This document shows, piece after piece, positions 1 through 8,194 of a DNA stretch of 43,290 nt (its first letter is position 1; each line of letters starts with the position of its first letter). The DNA is from Actinomadura sp. HBU206391 (GTDB taxonomy: Bacteria; Actinomycetota; Actinomycetes; Streptosporangiales; Streptosporangiaceae). A program made the position numbers and the translations under genes. Where the stretch lies: positions 1-43,290 of the forward strand of contig NZ_JABVEB010000043.1 in NCBI RefSeq assembly GCF_014323665.1, given 5' to 3'. The notes under the pieces are model-generated. The model saw only the letters and a list, made by a program, of their open reading frames with translations, did no database searches and was not told the origin of the DNA.

Positions 1-437
1 CAGCGTCCCCTCACCCCGGTCGGACGAGGATGCGGCGCGGCCCACGGCCCCTGCCCCCCGGTCCGTTAATGGCACGGCACACCTCCGCCGAGACCATATT
101 CACCAGCGCACAAAATGCCCCAGAGCCCCCGGACCCAAGAGCGGGCCCATTCCGCGATGCCGGCCTGTAGGTACGGGAGGACTGACCCGGGTGCCGACGA
201 CGGATCAGGCCACCAGGCGGGCCTTCAGGGGTCTGTCGTGTTTCGGCAGCTCACGCAATCGTTGGCGCACGACGAGCACCGCTTCGATCAGAGCGCACGC
301 ACGTGAGAAGCGTGCCGAGAGCCTCGGTGTGCGCCTCGGTGACCGGCCCGGTGACCTCGAGATCGAACCAGTACTAGGCGCGAAGGTCGAGGGATCCCGG
401 GGAATGGTGCGATGGCCTTACCTGGAGGGTGGCGAGG
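1..437. other. Left-edge region without an intact gene
   Basis: No intact gene is supported here. On the minus strand, about 380-205, two short coding-looking pieces lie in different frames: one reads YWFDLEVTGPVTEAHTEAL and the next reads LIEAVLVVRQRLRELP and ends at a stop near 210. A TAG stop lies directly before the first piece. This looks like the remnant of a small gene with a frameshift, but it is too short to name. Plus-strand reading frames here have no supporting ribosome site or family motif. Confidence 0.3.
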
Positions 438-1907
438 TCACGCTTGCGGGAGCGCGTCGGCGAGGATCTTGAGTTCTTCGAGGCCGTCGCGCATGTAGTC
501 GATCAGGTCCCAGTTGCCGGGCACCAGGTCCGGACACGCGACGATGCCGATGTCGAGGCTGCCGTTGTAGGAGAACACGGTGATGTTGACCCCGCCGGTG
601 AGATCGCTGATGACCGACGCCGGATAGTAGGCGAGCACCCGTGCGCCGCAGATGTACAGCGGCACCTGCGGCCCCGGCACGTTCGAGATCATCAGGTTCG
701 CCGGCTGGACGAACGCAGGGGCGACCTGAAGGGCCACCCGGGTCGCCATCGCCGAGAACGCCCCCGGCACCATGCCGCTGAGCTCTTCGAACCAGTCGCC
801 CGCCGAGGTGGTGACGAACCGCCGTTTGACCGTGCCCATGGCCGTGTGCACCGCCGCGAAGCGCTCGGCGGGATCGGCGATGTGCGTCGGCAGCGGCGCG
901 ATCATCGCCGACAGCCGGTTGGCGCCGTCACACCCGGGCCCGCCCCTGCGCAGCGACACCGGCACCGCGGCGACGAGCGGCTGGCCCGGTAGGACGTCCC
1001 GCTTGAGGAGCCAGCGGCGCAACGCGGTCGCGCACGTCGCCATGACGATGTCGTTCACGCTGACTCCGAGCGCACGCCGCAGCCGCCGGATGTCGCTCAG
1101 CGGCACCGATCCGAAGGCGAAGCTCCGGCGGGCCCCGATGGGACCGTCGAAGGGCGTGCGCGGCGGAGTCAGCCGCGGCAACCGGGGCGGGCTGTCGCGG
1201 CGCAGCACCGTGTGGGCGGCGCGGGCCATGAGGTCGGCGCCCGGATACTGGCCGACGACCGGTATCTGGTCGAGGTACGGAGCGGTGCGCGCGATCGAGC
1301 GCGCCGTGTGAAGCGGATGGATGGCGGCCTTGGCGAGCCCGAGGCCGAGCATGCGCAGCGGGTTCGGCGGACGCTCCGGCTCCTCCGACTCCGGCGGACG
1401 CCCCACCGCCCGCACCGGCTTCGGCTCCGGGTCGACGTCCAGCAGCGCCGTGAGCAGCTCGGCACCGAGCACGCCGTCGCTGGCCGCGTGGTGGACTTTG
1501 GCGAACAGGGCGGCCCGGCCGCCGTTGAGGCCCTGCACGAGGTACAGCTCCCACAGCGGGCGGCGCCGGTCGAGCGGGCGTTCGTGCAGCCGTGCGATCG
1601 CCTCCCCGAGCTGCAGGTCGGTGCCCGGCGCGGGCAGGCCCACCTCGTGGACGTGCCACGACGGATCGAAGTCCGGGTCCTCGATCCAGTACGGCCGGTC
1701 GATGCCGAGCGGCGCCGCGGACAGTTTCCTGCGCAGCGGCCTGGCCAGATGAGCGCGCTGCCGGACGAGCTCGACCACGGCCTCACGGGTGAGCGCGCCG
1801 CCTGGACACTCCGCCGGATCAACGATCCCGAGCCCGCCGATGTGCGCGACGGTCCGCCCACTCTCGACATGCAGGAAGGTGGTGTCCACTGCGGTCAGTT
1901 GGCTCAT
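438..1907 (-). CDS. Wax ester synthase / diacylglycerol acyltransferase (WS/DGAT)
   Basis: The 489-residue protein is a bifunctional wax ester synthase/acyl-CoA:diacylglycerol acyltransferase. This family makes storage triacylglycerols or wax esters at the membrane of oil-accumulating actinomycetes. It begins MSQLTAVDTTFLHVE, the usual N-terminus of the family, and carries the catalytic HHxxxDG motif at residues 139-145 (HHAASDG), PLW at 117-119 and the ISNVPGP block in the C-terminal half. Length fits the family (about 460-490). I place the start at the ATG at 1907, after a G-rich ribosome site. A longer in-frame start 15 codons upstream would add residues not typical of the family. It is transcribed away from the uracil-DNA glycosylase gene. 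Family is near certain; substrate preference cannot be read. Confidence 0.93.
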   Translation of the reverse strand: MSQLTAVDTTFLHVESGRTVAHIGGLGIVDPAECPGGALTREAVVELVRQRAHLARPLRRKLSAAPLGIDRPYWIEDPDFDPSWHVHEVGLPAPGTDLQLGEAIARLHERPLDRRRPLWELYLVQGLNGGRAALFAKVHHAASDGVLGAELLTALLDVDPEPKPVRAVGRPPESEEPERPPNPLRMLGLGLAKAAIHPLHTARSIARTAPYLDQIPVVGQYPGADLMARAAHTVLRRDSPPRLPRLTPPRTPFDGPIGARRSFAFGSVPLSDIRRLRRALGVSVNDIVMATCATALRRWLLKRDVLPGQPLVAAVPVSLRRGGPGCDGANRLSAMIAPLPTHIADPAERFAAVHTAMGTVKRRFVTTSAGDWFEELSGMVPGAFSAMATRVALQVAPAFVQPANLMISNVPGPQVPLYICGARVLAYYPASVISDLTGGVNITVFSYNGSLDIGIVACPDLVPGNWDLIDYMRDGLEELKILADALPQA

Positions 1908-2019
1908 TGTGAGGCCCCCACGGCACGTAAGCGCATAAGCGATCCTCACCACGAATTACGGGGTACCCGACAGTAGGTCAATAGAGATGGTAAGGAAGTA
2001 ACCCGCACTTAACGGCACG

Positions 2020-2066
2020 TTGACAGGGGCGACTACCACCCGGGACGTCCGGGTTGTCACTAAGCT
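2020..2066. promoter_or_regulatory. Divergent promoter region with a short palindrome
   Basis: The gap between the acyltransferase and ung holds a TTGACA hexamer (2020-2025), an inverted repeat ACCCGG-GACGT-CCGGGT (2038-2054) and a TAAGCT hexamer (2061-2066) nine bases before an ATG at 2075. There is no Shine-Dalgarno sequence before ung, so a leaderless transcript is possible. The spacing of TTGACA to TAAGCT is too long for one promoter, so the pieces may belong to different elements. Weak evidence. Confidence 0.3.
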
Positions 2067-2068
2067 AA

Positions 2069-2752
2069 ATGTCCATGGCAGGACGTCCTCTACAGGAAAT
2101 CGTTGAAGCGGGCTGGGCCACGGCGCTCGACCCGGTGGCCGGCCGGATCGCCGCGATGGGCGACTTCCTGCGCGCGGAGGTGGCGGCCGGTCGCCGCTAT
2201 CTGCCCGCCGGTGCCCATGTGCTGCGCGCGTTCCAGCAGCCCTTCGCGGACGTACGGGTGCTGATCGTCGGACAGGATCCCTATCCGACGCCCGGTCATC
2301 CGGTGGGGCTCAGCTTCTCCGTGGCCCCTGACGTACGGCCGTTGCCGGGCAGCCTCGTGAACATCTTCCGGGAGTACTCCGAGGACCTCGGCCATCCGAT
2401 GCCCAGCACGGGCGACCTCACCCCCTGGACCGAGCGCGGTGTGCTTCTGCTCAACCGCGCGCTCACGGTCGCGCCGCGCAAGCCCGCCTCGCACCGCGGC
2501 AAGGGCTGGGAGGAGATCACCGAGCAGGCGATCCGGGCGCTCGCCGCGCGAGGCACTCCGCTCGTCGCGATCCTGTGGGGCCGTGACGCCCGTAACCTGC
2601 GCCCGCTGCTGCAGGGGGTGCCCTGCATCGAGTCGGCTCATCCGAGCCCGATGTCGGCCGACCGCGGCTTCTTCCGGTCCCGCCCGTTCAGCCGGGCCGG
2701 TCATCTTCTCGAGCAGCAGGGCGGCCAGTCGATCGACTGGAAGCTCCCCTGA
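2069..2752 (+). CDS. ung: Uracil-DNA glycosylase, family 1
   Basis: This 227-residue enzyme removes uracil from DNA to start base-excision repair. Motif A is GQDPYP at residues 68-73, with the catalytic Asp70 and the actinobacterial Pro in place of the usual His. GLSFSV follows at 80-85, LLLNRALTV at 126-134, and the minor-groove loop [12 protein letters not shown] at 191-202, where His191 is the second catalytic residue. Length matches bacterial Ung. The start is ATG 2069 or, equally possible, ATG 2075; neither has a clear ribosome site. The gene stands alone and ends at a strong hairpin shared with the convergent neighbour. In G+C-rich genomes this repair activity counters frequent cytosine deamination. 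Confidence 0.95.
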   Translation: MSMAGRPLQEIVEAGWATALDPVAGRIAAMGDFLRAEVAAGRRYLPAGAHVLRAFQQPFADVRVLIVGQDPYPTPGHPVGLSFSVAPDVRPLPGSLVNIFREYSEDLGHPMPSTGDLTPWTERGVLLLNRALTVAPRKPASHRGKGWEEITEQAIRALAARGTPLVAILWGRDARNLRPLLQGVPCIESAHPSPMSADRGFFRSRPFSRAGHLLEQQGGQSIDWKLP

Positions 2753-2755
2753 TCG

Positions 2756-2787
2756 GGGTGGTCAGGTCAAGGCGTTCCTGACCACCC
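2756..2787. terminator. Bidirectional hairpin terminator between ung and the HDO gene
   Basis: A perfect 11-bp inverted repeat, GGGTGGTCAGG / CCTGACCACCC, with a 10-base loop lies four bases after the ung stop and just beyond the end of the convergent gene. It has no T-run, as is common for actinomycete terminators. It could serve both genes. Confidence 0.75.
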
Positions 2788-2804
2788 GGTCAGGTCATGG
2801 GCGG

Positions 2805-3542
2805 TCAGATCATGGCGTCGAAGGCGCGGCGGAACAGTTCGAGCGAACGGCGGATGGCCGCCTCGACCTGCTCGCGCTCGTCCTCGCGCGCGGTGATCTT
2901 GATGAGCTCCAGGGCCTCGCGGGGATGGGCGTCGTCATACTCCGCGTGCTCGATGAGCCACATGAGGGCGTGCTTGTCGTCCCCGCAGTACTCCTTGAAG
3001 GCGGGAAGCACCAGGCGGGTCCAGTCCCCGGTGACACCCTCGATCGCGTAGTTGATGGCGCCGAAGGCCTCGGCGAGCGATCCGCGATAGGCCATCGACC
3101 AAAGGAATTCGTAGAGCGCGCCGACCTCGGGGCCGGGCCGGTGAGAGACCATCTCTTCGTAGGAGATGCCGAGCGCCGCGCCCCAGTCGATGTACCACTG
3201 CGCGTGCAGCGCCTCGGTGCGGATGTTGCCGATCAGCCAGTCGCGGGCGAGGATGTCGCCGGGTTTCTGCCCGAACGTGGTCCTCGCCAGGTAGGCGCCC
3301 ATGTACTTCGGGAACGCCTCGACGACGCAGAAGAACTCGAGCAGGACGCCTCGCCATACCCCTGCGGGGAACGGCTCTTGCGTGGTCGCCGCGAACAGAG
3401 GCGACTTGAGCACGCCCGTCCACTCAGGTGCGAGATTGGCGGTCATTGCCTCGACCCACTCGGGGTGAGGGGTCTCCGTCAGGTCCTCCTTCACCGCGCG
3501 GTGATACTGGGTGCGCGACGGCGGTCGTGTCGCAGTGCTCAT
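2805..3542 (-). CDS. Haem-oxygenase-like diiron oxidase (HDO; UndA/CADD/TenA-like)
   Basis: The 245-residue all-helical protein fits the HDO superfamily, whose members use a dinuclear metal site for N-oxygenation, oxidative decarboxylation or C-C cleavage. The six expected ligands are visible: Glu110 and His113 (TEALH), Glu168 (AIEGVTGDW), then His199, Asp203 and His206 (HAEYDDAH). Spacings E-x2-H and H-x3-D-x2-H match those I recall for UndA. TenA thiaminases and PqqC share the fold but not this full ligand set, so a metallo-oxidase is the better call. The start has a good GAGGAG site nine bases upstream. It diverges from an FAD monooxygenase gene, which may act on the same pathway. The substrate is unknown. 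Confidence 0.8.
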   Translation of the reverse strand: MSTATRPPSRTQYHRAVKEDLTETPHPEWVEAMTANLAPEWTGVLKSPLFAATTQEPFPAGVWRGVLLEFFCVVEAFPKYMGAYLARTTFGQKPGDILARDWLIGNIRTEALHAQWYIDWGAALGISYEEMVSHRPGPEVGALYEFLWSMAYRGSLAEAFGAINYAIEGVTGDWTRLVLPAFKEYCGDDKHALMWLIEHAEYDDAHPREALELIKITAREDEREQVEAAIRRSLELFRRAFDAMI

Positions 3543-3758
3543 CGGTGTGCGCTCCTCATTGGATGCCCTGCCCCGATTCCAGAGTGCGAACGCTTAGAGT
3601 ATCGGCACGGTGGGCTCAAGGGGCAATCAACGATTTCCTTACTTTTCCGTTAGATATGTCGGTAACGCGCACCTTTCGCATACTGATCCTTGGTTAACGC
3701 GTCGAACGCACCGACAATCGGTCGACCGCCACCGAGCCGTCGAGACCAGGGAGGCCTC

Positions 3759-5144
3759 GTGCCGGAGAGCCGTGACCACGCGGTCGTGATCGGAGGCAGT
3801 CTGGCCGGTCTGCTGGCCGCGCGCGTGCTGACCGGCCACTTCACTCGCGTGACCATCGTCGAACGCGATCGCTTCCCTGAGACACCCGACCAGCGTCCCG
3901 GCGTACCGCAGGGGCACCACCTGCATGTGCTGTGGACGCGCGGGCTGGAACTGCTCGAAGAGCTCTTCCCCGGGTTCGAGGAGGAGATGCGCGCCGCCGG
4001 TGCGCCGAACCTCCACGTGCCCAGGGACGTCCTCTGGCTCACCGCCGCCGGGTGGCGGCAGCGCTTCGAGGTCACCCGCATGCTCACCTTCGGCCGCGGG
4101 CTTCTCGACTGGATCCTGCGCGGGCGCCTGGCCAAAGAGGTCGAACTGATGACCGGGCACGAGGTCACCGGCCTCATCCCGCGCGGCGGAGGCGTCGGCG
4201 GCGTCGTGGTGCGGGAACGCGGCGAAACCGGCGCTGACGAGCCGCTGCATGCCGACTTCGTCGTGGACGCGAGCGGGCGCGGCGCCCGCACGCCGGGCTG
4301 GCTGGCCGAGCTCGGTTACCCGGCGCCCCCGGAGACGCTGGTCGATCCGCTGCTCGGATACGCCAGCCGCCAGTACGCCGTCCCGGAGGGCTTCGACGCC
4401 GACTGGACGGCGCTCTATCTCCAGGCGGATCCGCCCGCCACCAGGCGCACCGGCGGGCTGTTCCCGATGGAGGGGGGCCGGTGGATGTGCAGCCTGAGCG
4501 GGGCCGGCCGGGACTACGGGCCCACCGACGAGGCCGCCTTCCTCGACTTCGCCAAGGGCCTGCGCAGCCCGGTGCTCTACGAGGCGATCCGGGACGCCGA
4601 GCCGCTCACGCCCATCATGGGATTCCGGCACACGGCCAACCGGCGCCGCCACTACGACCGGCTGCGCGCGTGGCCGGAGCGGTTCGTCGTGATGGGCGAT
4701 GCCGTGTGCACGTTCGACCCGATCTACGGTCAGGGCATGAGCGTCGCCGCGCTCCAGGCGGTCGCGCTCGACCAGTGGCTGCGCGGTCGCGCCGGCACCC
4801 GGGAGTTCCAGCGGCGGGCCGCGCGCGTCGGGTCCGGCGCCTGGCTGATCGCCACGGGCGAGGATCTGCGGTACGCCGAGACCGAGGGCCCCCCGATCCG
4901 GCTGCGTACCAAGGTCATCAACCGGTACGTGAGCAGTGTCGTCGCCGCGGCCGACGTCGACCGGCGCGTCTGCGCCCAGCTCCTCGACGTTCTCGCGCTG
5001 CGGTCACGGCCGGAATCGCTGTTCCTGCCGCCGGTGCTGCTGCGGGTGATGACCGCCGGCCGCTCCACCGCATCGCGCGAGGCGGCGCTCGTCGGCGGCG
5101 CGGACCCGGGCCCCCCGCCCCGAGCCATGTCGTCAGGTCGCTGA
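3759..5144 (+). CDS. FAD-dependent monooxygenase / oxidoreductase
   Basis: This 461-residue flavoprotein belongs to the group A FAD hydroxylase/epoxidase fold. The dinucleotide-binding GGSLAG lies at residues 12-17, followed by VDASGRGAR at 169-177 and the second FAD motif GDAVCTFDPIYGQGM at 313-327, which contacts the ribityl chain. I chose the GTG at 3759 because AGGGAGG precedes it by about five bases and the Rossmann strand starts immediately after; a longer reading from 3690 lacks a ribosome site. The C-terminal third is rich in Arg and ends without a membrane segment. It diverges from the HDO gene across about 215 bp, so shared control is possible. It converges on the toxin-like gene. 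The substrate cannot be told from sequence. Confidence 0.85.
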   Translation: MPESRDHAVVIGGSLAGLLAARVLTGHFTRVTIVERDRFPETPDQRPGVPQGHHLHVLWTRGLELLEELFPGFEEEMRAAGAPNLHVPRDVLWLTAAGWRQRFEVTRMLTFGRGLLDWILRGRLAKEVELMTGHEVTGLIPRGGGVGGVVVRERGETGADEPLHADFVVDASGRGARTPGWLAELGYPAPPETLVDPLLGYASRQYAVPEGFDADWTALYLQADPPATRRTGGLFPMEGGRWMCSLSGAGRDYGPTDEAAFLDFAKGLRSPVLYEAIRDAEPLTPIMGFRHTANRRRHYDRLRAWPERFVVMGDAVCTFDPIYGQGMSVAALQAVALDQWLRGRAGTREFQRRAARVGSGAWLIATGEDLRYAETEGPPIRLRTKVINRYVSSVVAAADVDRRVCAQLLDVLALRSRPESLFLPPVLLRVMTAGRSTASREAALVGGADPGPPPRAMSSGR

Positions 5145-5206
5145 GCCGTGTCCACGGAGGGAACTTGAACCAATCTCCCACCGTCGTCATCCCGCTCGGC
5201 GCTTTT

Positions 5207-6694
5207 CTATCCGACGCTGAACCCCCCAGGCCAGGCCTCACCGGTGATCATTCCGTGGACTTGGACCTCACGAAGTCGCTTCAGCGTCCACTCGATCGCG
5301 GTGTCGCTCAGGCCGGTCTCACGAAGCGTTCGCGCCAGATCTTCTGGATCCACTGCTCTCACCTCGGCCAGCACCTCGTCGCTGATTCGTCCGTTCTCGC
5401 GCTTCATCGCCTCCAGAACGAAGTCGGATCGGATGTTACGCACCGTGTTGTCCGGGAAGGCATGGCCGTGATCGATCGCCGCGGGGCGGCCATCCGGACG
5501 CATGAGGAAATTACCCTTCCCGGGCTCATTGTGCCGATCGGTATTGCCCCCGACGTAGTCCAGGACGGCCATCCGCTCCCGGTCCTGCACCGTATACCGC
5601 GCGAGTTCGCCCGGGCTCGAGCCGGTGACCCACTCCTGCAGCGATCCGTGCCCACGTGGCCCATCCAGAAATATCGTAGGGGGCACAAGACCGAAGCCAA
5701 GCTTTTGATCCAGCTTGAAGAAAGCGACCTCTCGTGCGGACGGCCCGCCCACGGGAAAGGGAACCGGCTTCAGCCAGGTCGGCGAACCGTCCTTGTCGGC
5801 TTTGTACGCACCGTACATACCGTCGCCCAGTGTCAGCCGGTAGACGACGCTGGCTCCCTGGTGGTCCACCTTCTCAACGAGATCCGGCCGTTGCGCCCAC
5901 GGGATCCGCTGCGCCCTCTCCCGCATGGCGTCCTCTGCCGCACCGGCGGCCTGTGCGGCGCTCCGAGCTCTCGGCGGAGCGGATTTCCCGGCATTTCTCG
6001 GCTTGTGCGGTTCGGGAACCCCCGCCTTCCCCAGCTTGGCCGCTTTACCGATTCCTTTGCCGCCGTAGACCACGGCCGCGATGGTTGGAAATACACGCCC
6101 GTACGCCCGCGTCCTATGGCCATTGTTCCAATCGTCACGGAACGGCTTGGTCTCATCGTTCCAGATCGCCGCGGCACTGCTAACGGGATGGGCGGCCAGT
6201 TCACGAAGACCGGCATAAGTGCTATTAAAATTGGAATGACTGCAAAGATGAACCAGGCAAGCCGCGAAAAGGACGCCGTCCCAGGCCTCGGTGATCGCAT
6301 GCCATGAACCGCGACGAGCACCGTCCATTCCTCCGCAGTAAAAGGCTATCCATTCCCAGCAATTACCATCGCTCGCCTCCCGGGCCACGCCGACGGGACC
6401 ACCGTCCGCACGCGACCCCGCCGGGTCCTGCCCGGCCGGCGGGGCACCCGCCGAGCCCCCCGAATTCACCGCGCTCAACGGGCCGCCACCGTTCGCGGCC
6501 GGCCCGCACGGGCGCGAACCGACCTCGCACACGGCCGCCCCGACATCGCCGGTGACCCGCGCCGCAAGCCCAGACCCGGCCAAGGCCGCGAGAACGCAAA
6601 CGACCAGCGCAACCATCGCCACATGAGAGACGGCGCCCTCGCCACGATCCGACGACGACCGTCGCGTCCGAGCGCGTCCGAACAACGCGATCAC
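5207..6694 (-). CDS. Membrane-anchored polymorphic-toxin-like protein with C-terminal PI3/PI4-kinase-like domain
   Basis: The 495-residue protein has three parts. Residues 14-60 are a charged RRSSSDRGEGA stretch, one hydrophobic segment (about 24-45) and an AAVCEV tail, like the Flp/TadE-type leaders found on some actinobacterial secreted effectors. Residues 165-225 (AAAIWND, FRDDWNNGHRTRAYGR, GGKGIGKAAKLGKAG) resemble the pre-toxin linker of polymorphic toxins. Residues 265-480 look like a PI3/PI4-kinase-type fold: candidate ATP Lys298 (GAYKADKDG), Glu322, catalytic GNTDRHNE with Asp386, Asn395, and metal-binding Asp408 in AIDHGHAF. It starts at a GTG. The intact catalytic residues suggest an active kinase. 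No immunity gene sits downstream, where the next gene is convergent. Delivery and target are inferred, not shown. Confidence 0.65.
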   Translation of the reverse strand: MIALFGRARTRRSSSDRGEGAVSHVAMVALVVCVLAALAGSGLAARVTGDVGAAVCEVGSRPCGPAANGGGPLSAVNSGGSAGAPPAGQDPAGSRADGGPVGVAREASDGNCWEWIAFYCGGMDGARRGSWHAITEAWDGVLFAACLVHLCSHSNFNSTYAGLRELAAHPVSSAAAIWNDETKPFRDDWNNGHRTRAYGRVFPTIAAVVYGGKGIGKAAKLGKAGVPEPHKPRNAGKSAPPRARSAAQAAGAAEDAMRERAQRIPWAQRPDLVEKVDHQGASVVYRLTLGDGMYGAYKADKDGSPTWLKPVPFPVGGPSAREVAFFKLDQKLGFGLVPPTIFLDGPRGHGSLQEWVTGSSPGELARYTVQDRERMAVLDYVGGNTDRHNEPGKGNFLMRPDGRPAAIDHGHAFPDNTVRNIRSDFVLEAMKRENGRISDEVLAEVRAVDPEDLARTLRETGLSDTAIEWTLKRLREVQVHGMITGEAWPGGFSVG

Positions 6695-8150
6695 AACACC
6701 CCCCCGAGGGCCAGACGCACCGTCGGCACGCTAACCACCGGATTCCCCGCAGATCCAGAGCCCGCGGCCCCGGCCCCCCAGGTCCCAGGTGAGACCGAGG
6801 TCCACCCACATGTCACGCCTCCCGGGATGCGCCGACACCCCTCCGGACATCAGGCCCGAGCTTGTTCCGCACACCGGAACCGAGCATGATCGCACCGTTA
6901 CGGCAGGCGCATGATGGGCGACCGTCCGGCCGAGCGCGTCACCACGATCACCACTCGGTTCCGACGCCCGCACCGGCACCACCGTCCAATACGATCGTGT
7001 CCTTTCCACGCACGACGATCGCCACGGGCATCACGCGAGCCGTCAGCCGCCAGTAGGCGCGTGGCCCGATGACACGGCTCGTGAGCTGGCGGTATGTCTC
7101 CGAACGCTCCGACGGCCTGCGCACCGACCTCACCGTGGACAGCCGGTGGCTGCAGATCCGTGTTCAGGTCGGCGCCGGCGACGAGACGCTCCGCGAAAGG
7201 CATGTCCCACTTCCATGTATTCGGTACGTCGTGATTCGATGCTCTCGCGGAGCTTTGAATCCCGAGGCTCGGATTGACGGCGTGCGGAGGTGAAGTCTCC
7301 GTATCACTCTGGCCGCGTCGTGCCTTAAGCGGCGGCGCGCTCGGCCGATGAGAAGGTCCTAAAGAGACATCACTGCACAACCTGGCTCGTGATCAATTCC
7401 GCAGACTCGGCGTCAGAGCCGAGATTCGTAGAACCCGGAAAGGCGCGACGAGCGAACGCGCGCGGGCAGGCGCAGCGTTTCGAGCGCCACGAGAATATTC
7501 ATGGCCACAGTCTGGCGACAAGACGACCTTGTGGTCGATATCCACTTGCCGGGACATTGGACCTCATAGCCATCACGGACCTCCCGGGCAGGGCCGCTCT
7601 ATATACGGCGGCCGGAGATCGCGATCTGTGGGGAGCTGCCCGTAAGGTAGAAAAGGATCAACAAGCTCTCCGACAACACCGCCGCCCGCGACGTTCTTCG
7701 CGGCCTCGGTGTCACCGTGGCCGAAGATGGCACGATCGGCACGGATCCCGACAGCGACTCCGCCTATGCGGCCCTCGCCCGGACATTGACCGATGACCAG
7801 CGGCGGCGACGGGATCCCTATCTCAACCGGAGCACACAGGTGCCGTTGTACGCGCCGTGTCCTGAGGCGCTGCCGCTGATCGGAAGACTCGGAGCGGTGG
7901 TTGTGACAGTGAGAAGCAGCAACGTTTGTTCGCTGGTTCGAGCGACGGCTGCGAGGGAGCCGGGGCGGTGATGTCGATGAGATTTAGTGACGGAGTCATG
8001 GAGGTGCATGGGTGAAGCACGGGCCTGCGGTGCGGTCCCGCCCTTGGCGAGGGAGCGGCTGTTCTGTGGAGACCTCGTTCGCCTGGCTCAAGCGGCCCAA
8101 GAACTTGTTCATATCGCTGCGGGTTGGCGTGTCGGCCAAGTACGGCTGGT
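6695..8150. other. Degraded, gene-poor stretch
   Basis: No full gene is supported over about 1.45 kb. Short coding-looking pieces are present. A minus-strand piece at 6948-7133 ends RLTARVMPVAIVVRGKD and onward to GTEW. A plus-strand piece at 7501 begins MATVWRQDDLVVDIHLPG and stops after 22 residues. A plus-strand piece at 7651-7971 and a transposase-like piece at 8012-8194 are listed separately. The 7501 and 7651 pieces share a frame but are separated by two stops. A small hairpin CTCGGC-GTCAGA-GCCGAG lies near 7408-7425. The picture is of decaying genes. Confidence 0.5.
7651..7971 (+). pseudogene. Fragment of a decayed unknown gene
   Basis: After an in-frame TAG at 7648-7650 the frame reads KRINKLSDNTAARDVLRGLG and then VTVAEDGTIGTDPDSDSAYA, with natural-looking composition for about 50 residues before turning unconvincing. 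There is no start codon with a ribosome site at its head. It most likely is the 3' part of a broken gene. I cannot name the family. Confidence 0.25.
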
Positions 8151-8194
8151 TCAGTGGTTTTGAAGTGTGGCCAGCGTGCGGGCTGCGGGGGTGA
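8012..8194 (+). pseudogene. Possible transposase C-terminal remnant
   Basis: The peptide contains VETSFAWLKRPKNLFISLR, which recalls the VERxFAWLxRFRRL block near the C-terminus of IS5-type DDE transposases. The rest of the element, its inverted repeats and its catalytic motifs are absent. It lies in the decayed stretch just before the RNA ligase gene. This is a weak call made from a single motif. Confidence 0.2.

Noticed and set aside
928..1870. Long minus-strand frames inside the acyltransferase gene, and plus-strand frames opposite it
   Set aside because: They are Ala/Arg/Pro-rich shadows produced by high G+C third positions. The WS/DGAT frame alone carries family motifs.
5244..6307. Plus-strand long frame opposite the toxin-like gene
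   Set aside because: Shadow of the minus-strand gene, without ribosome site or motif; the minus frame has an intact kinase-like catalytic core.
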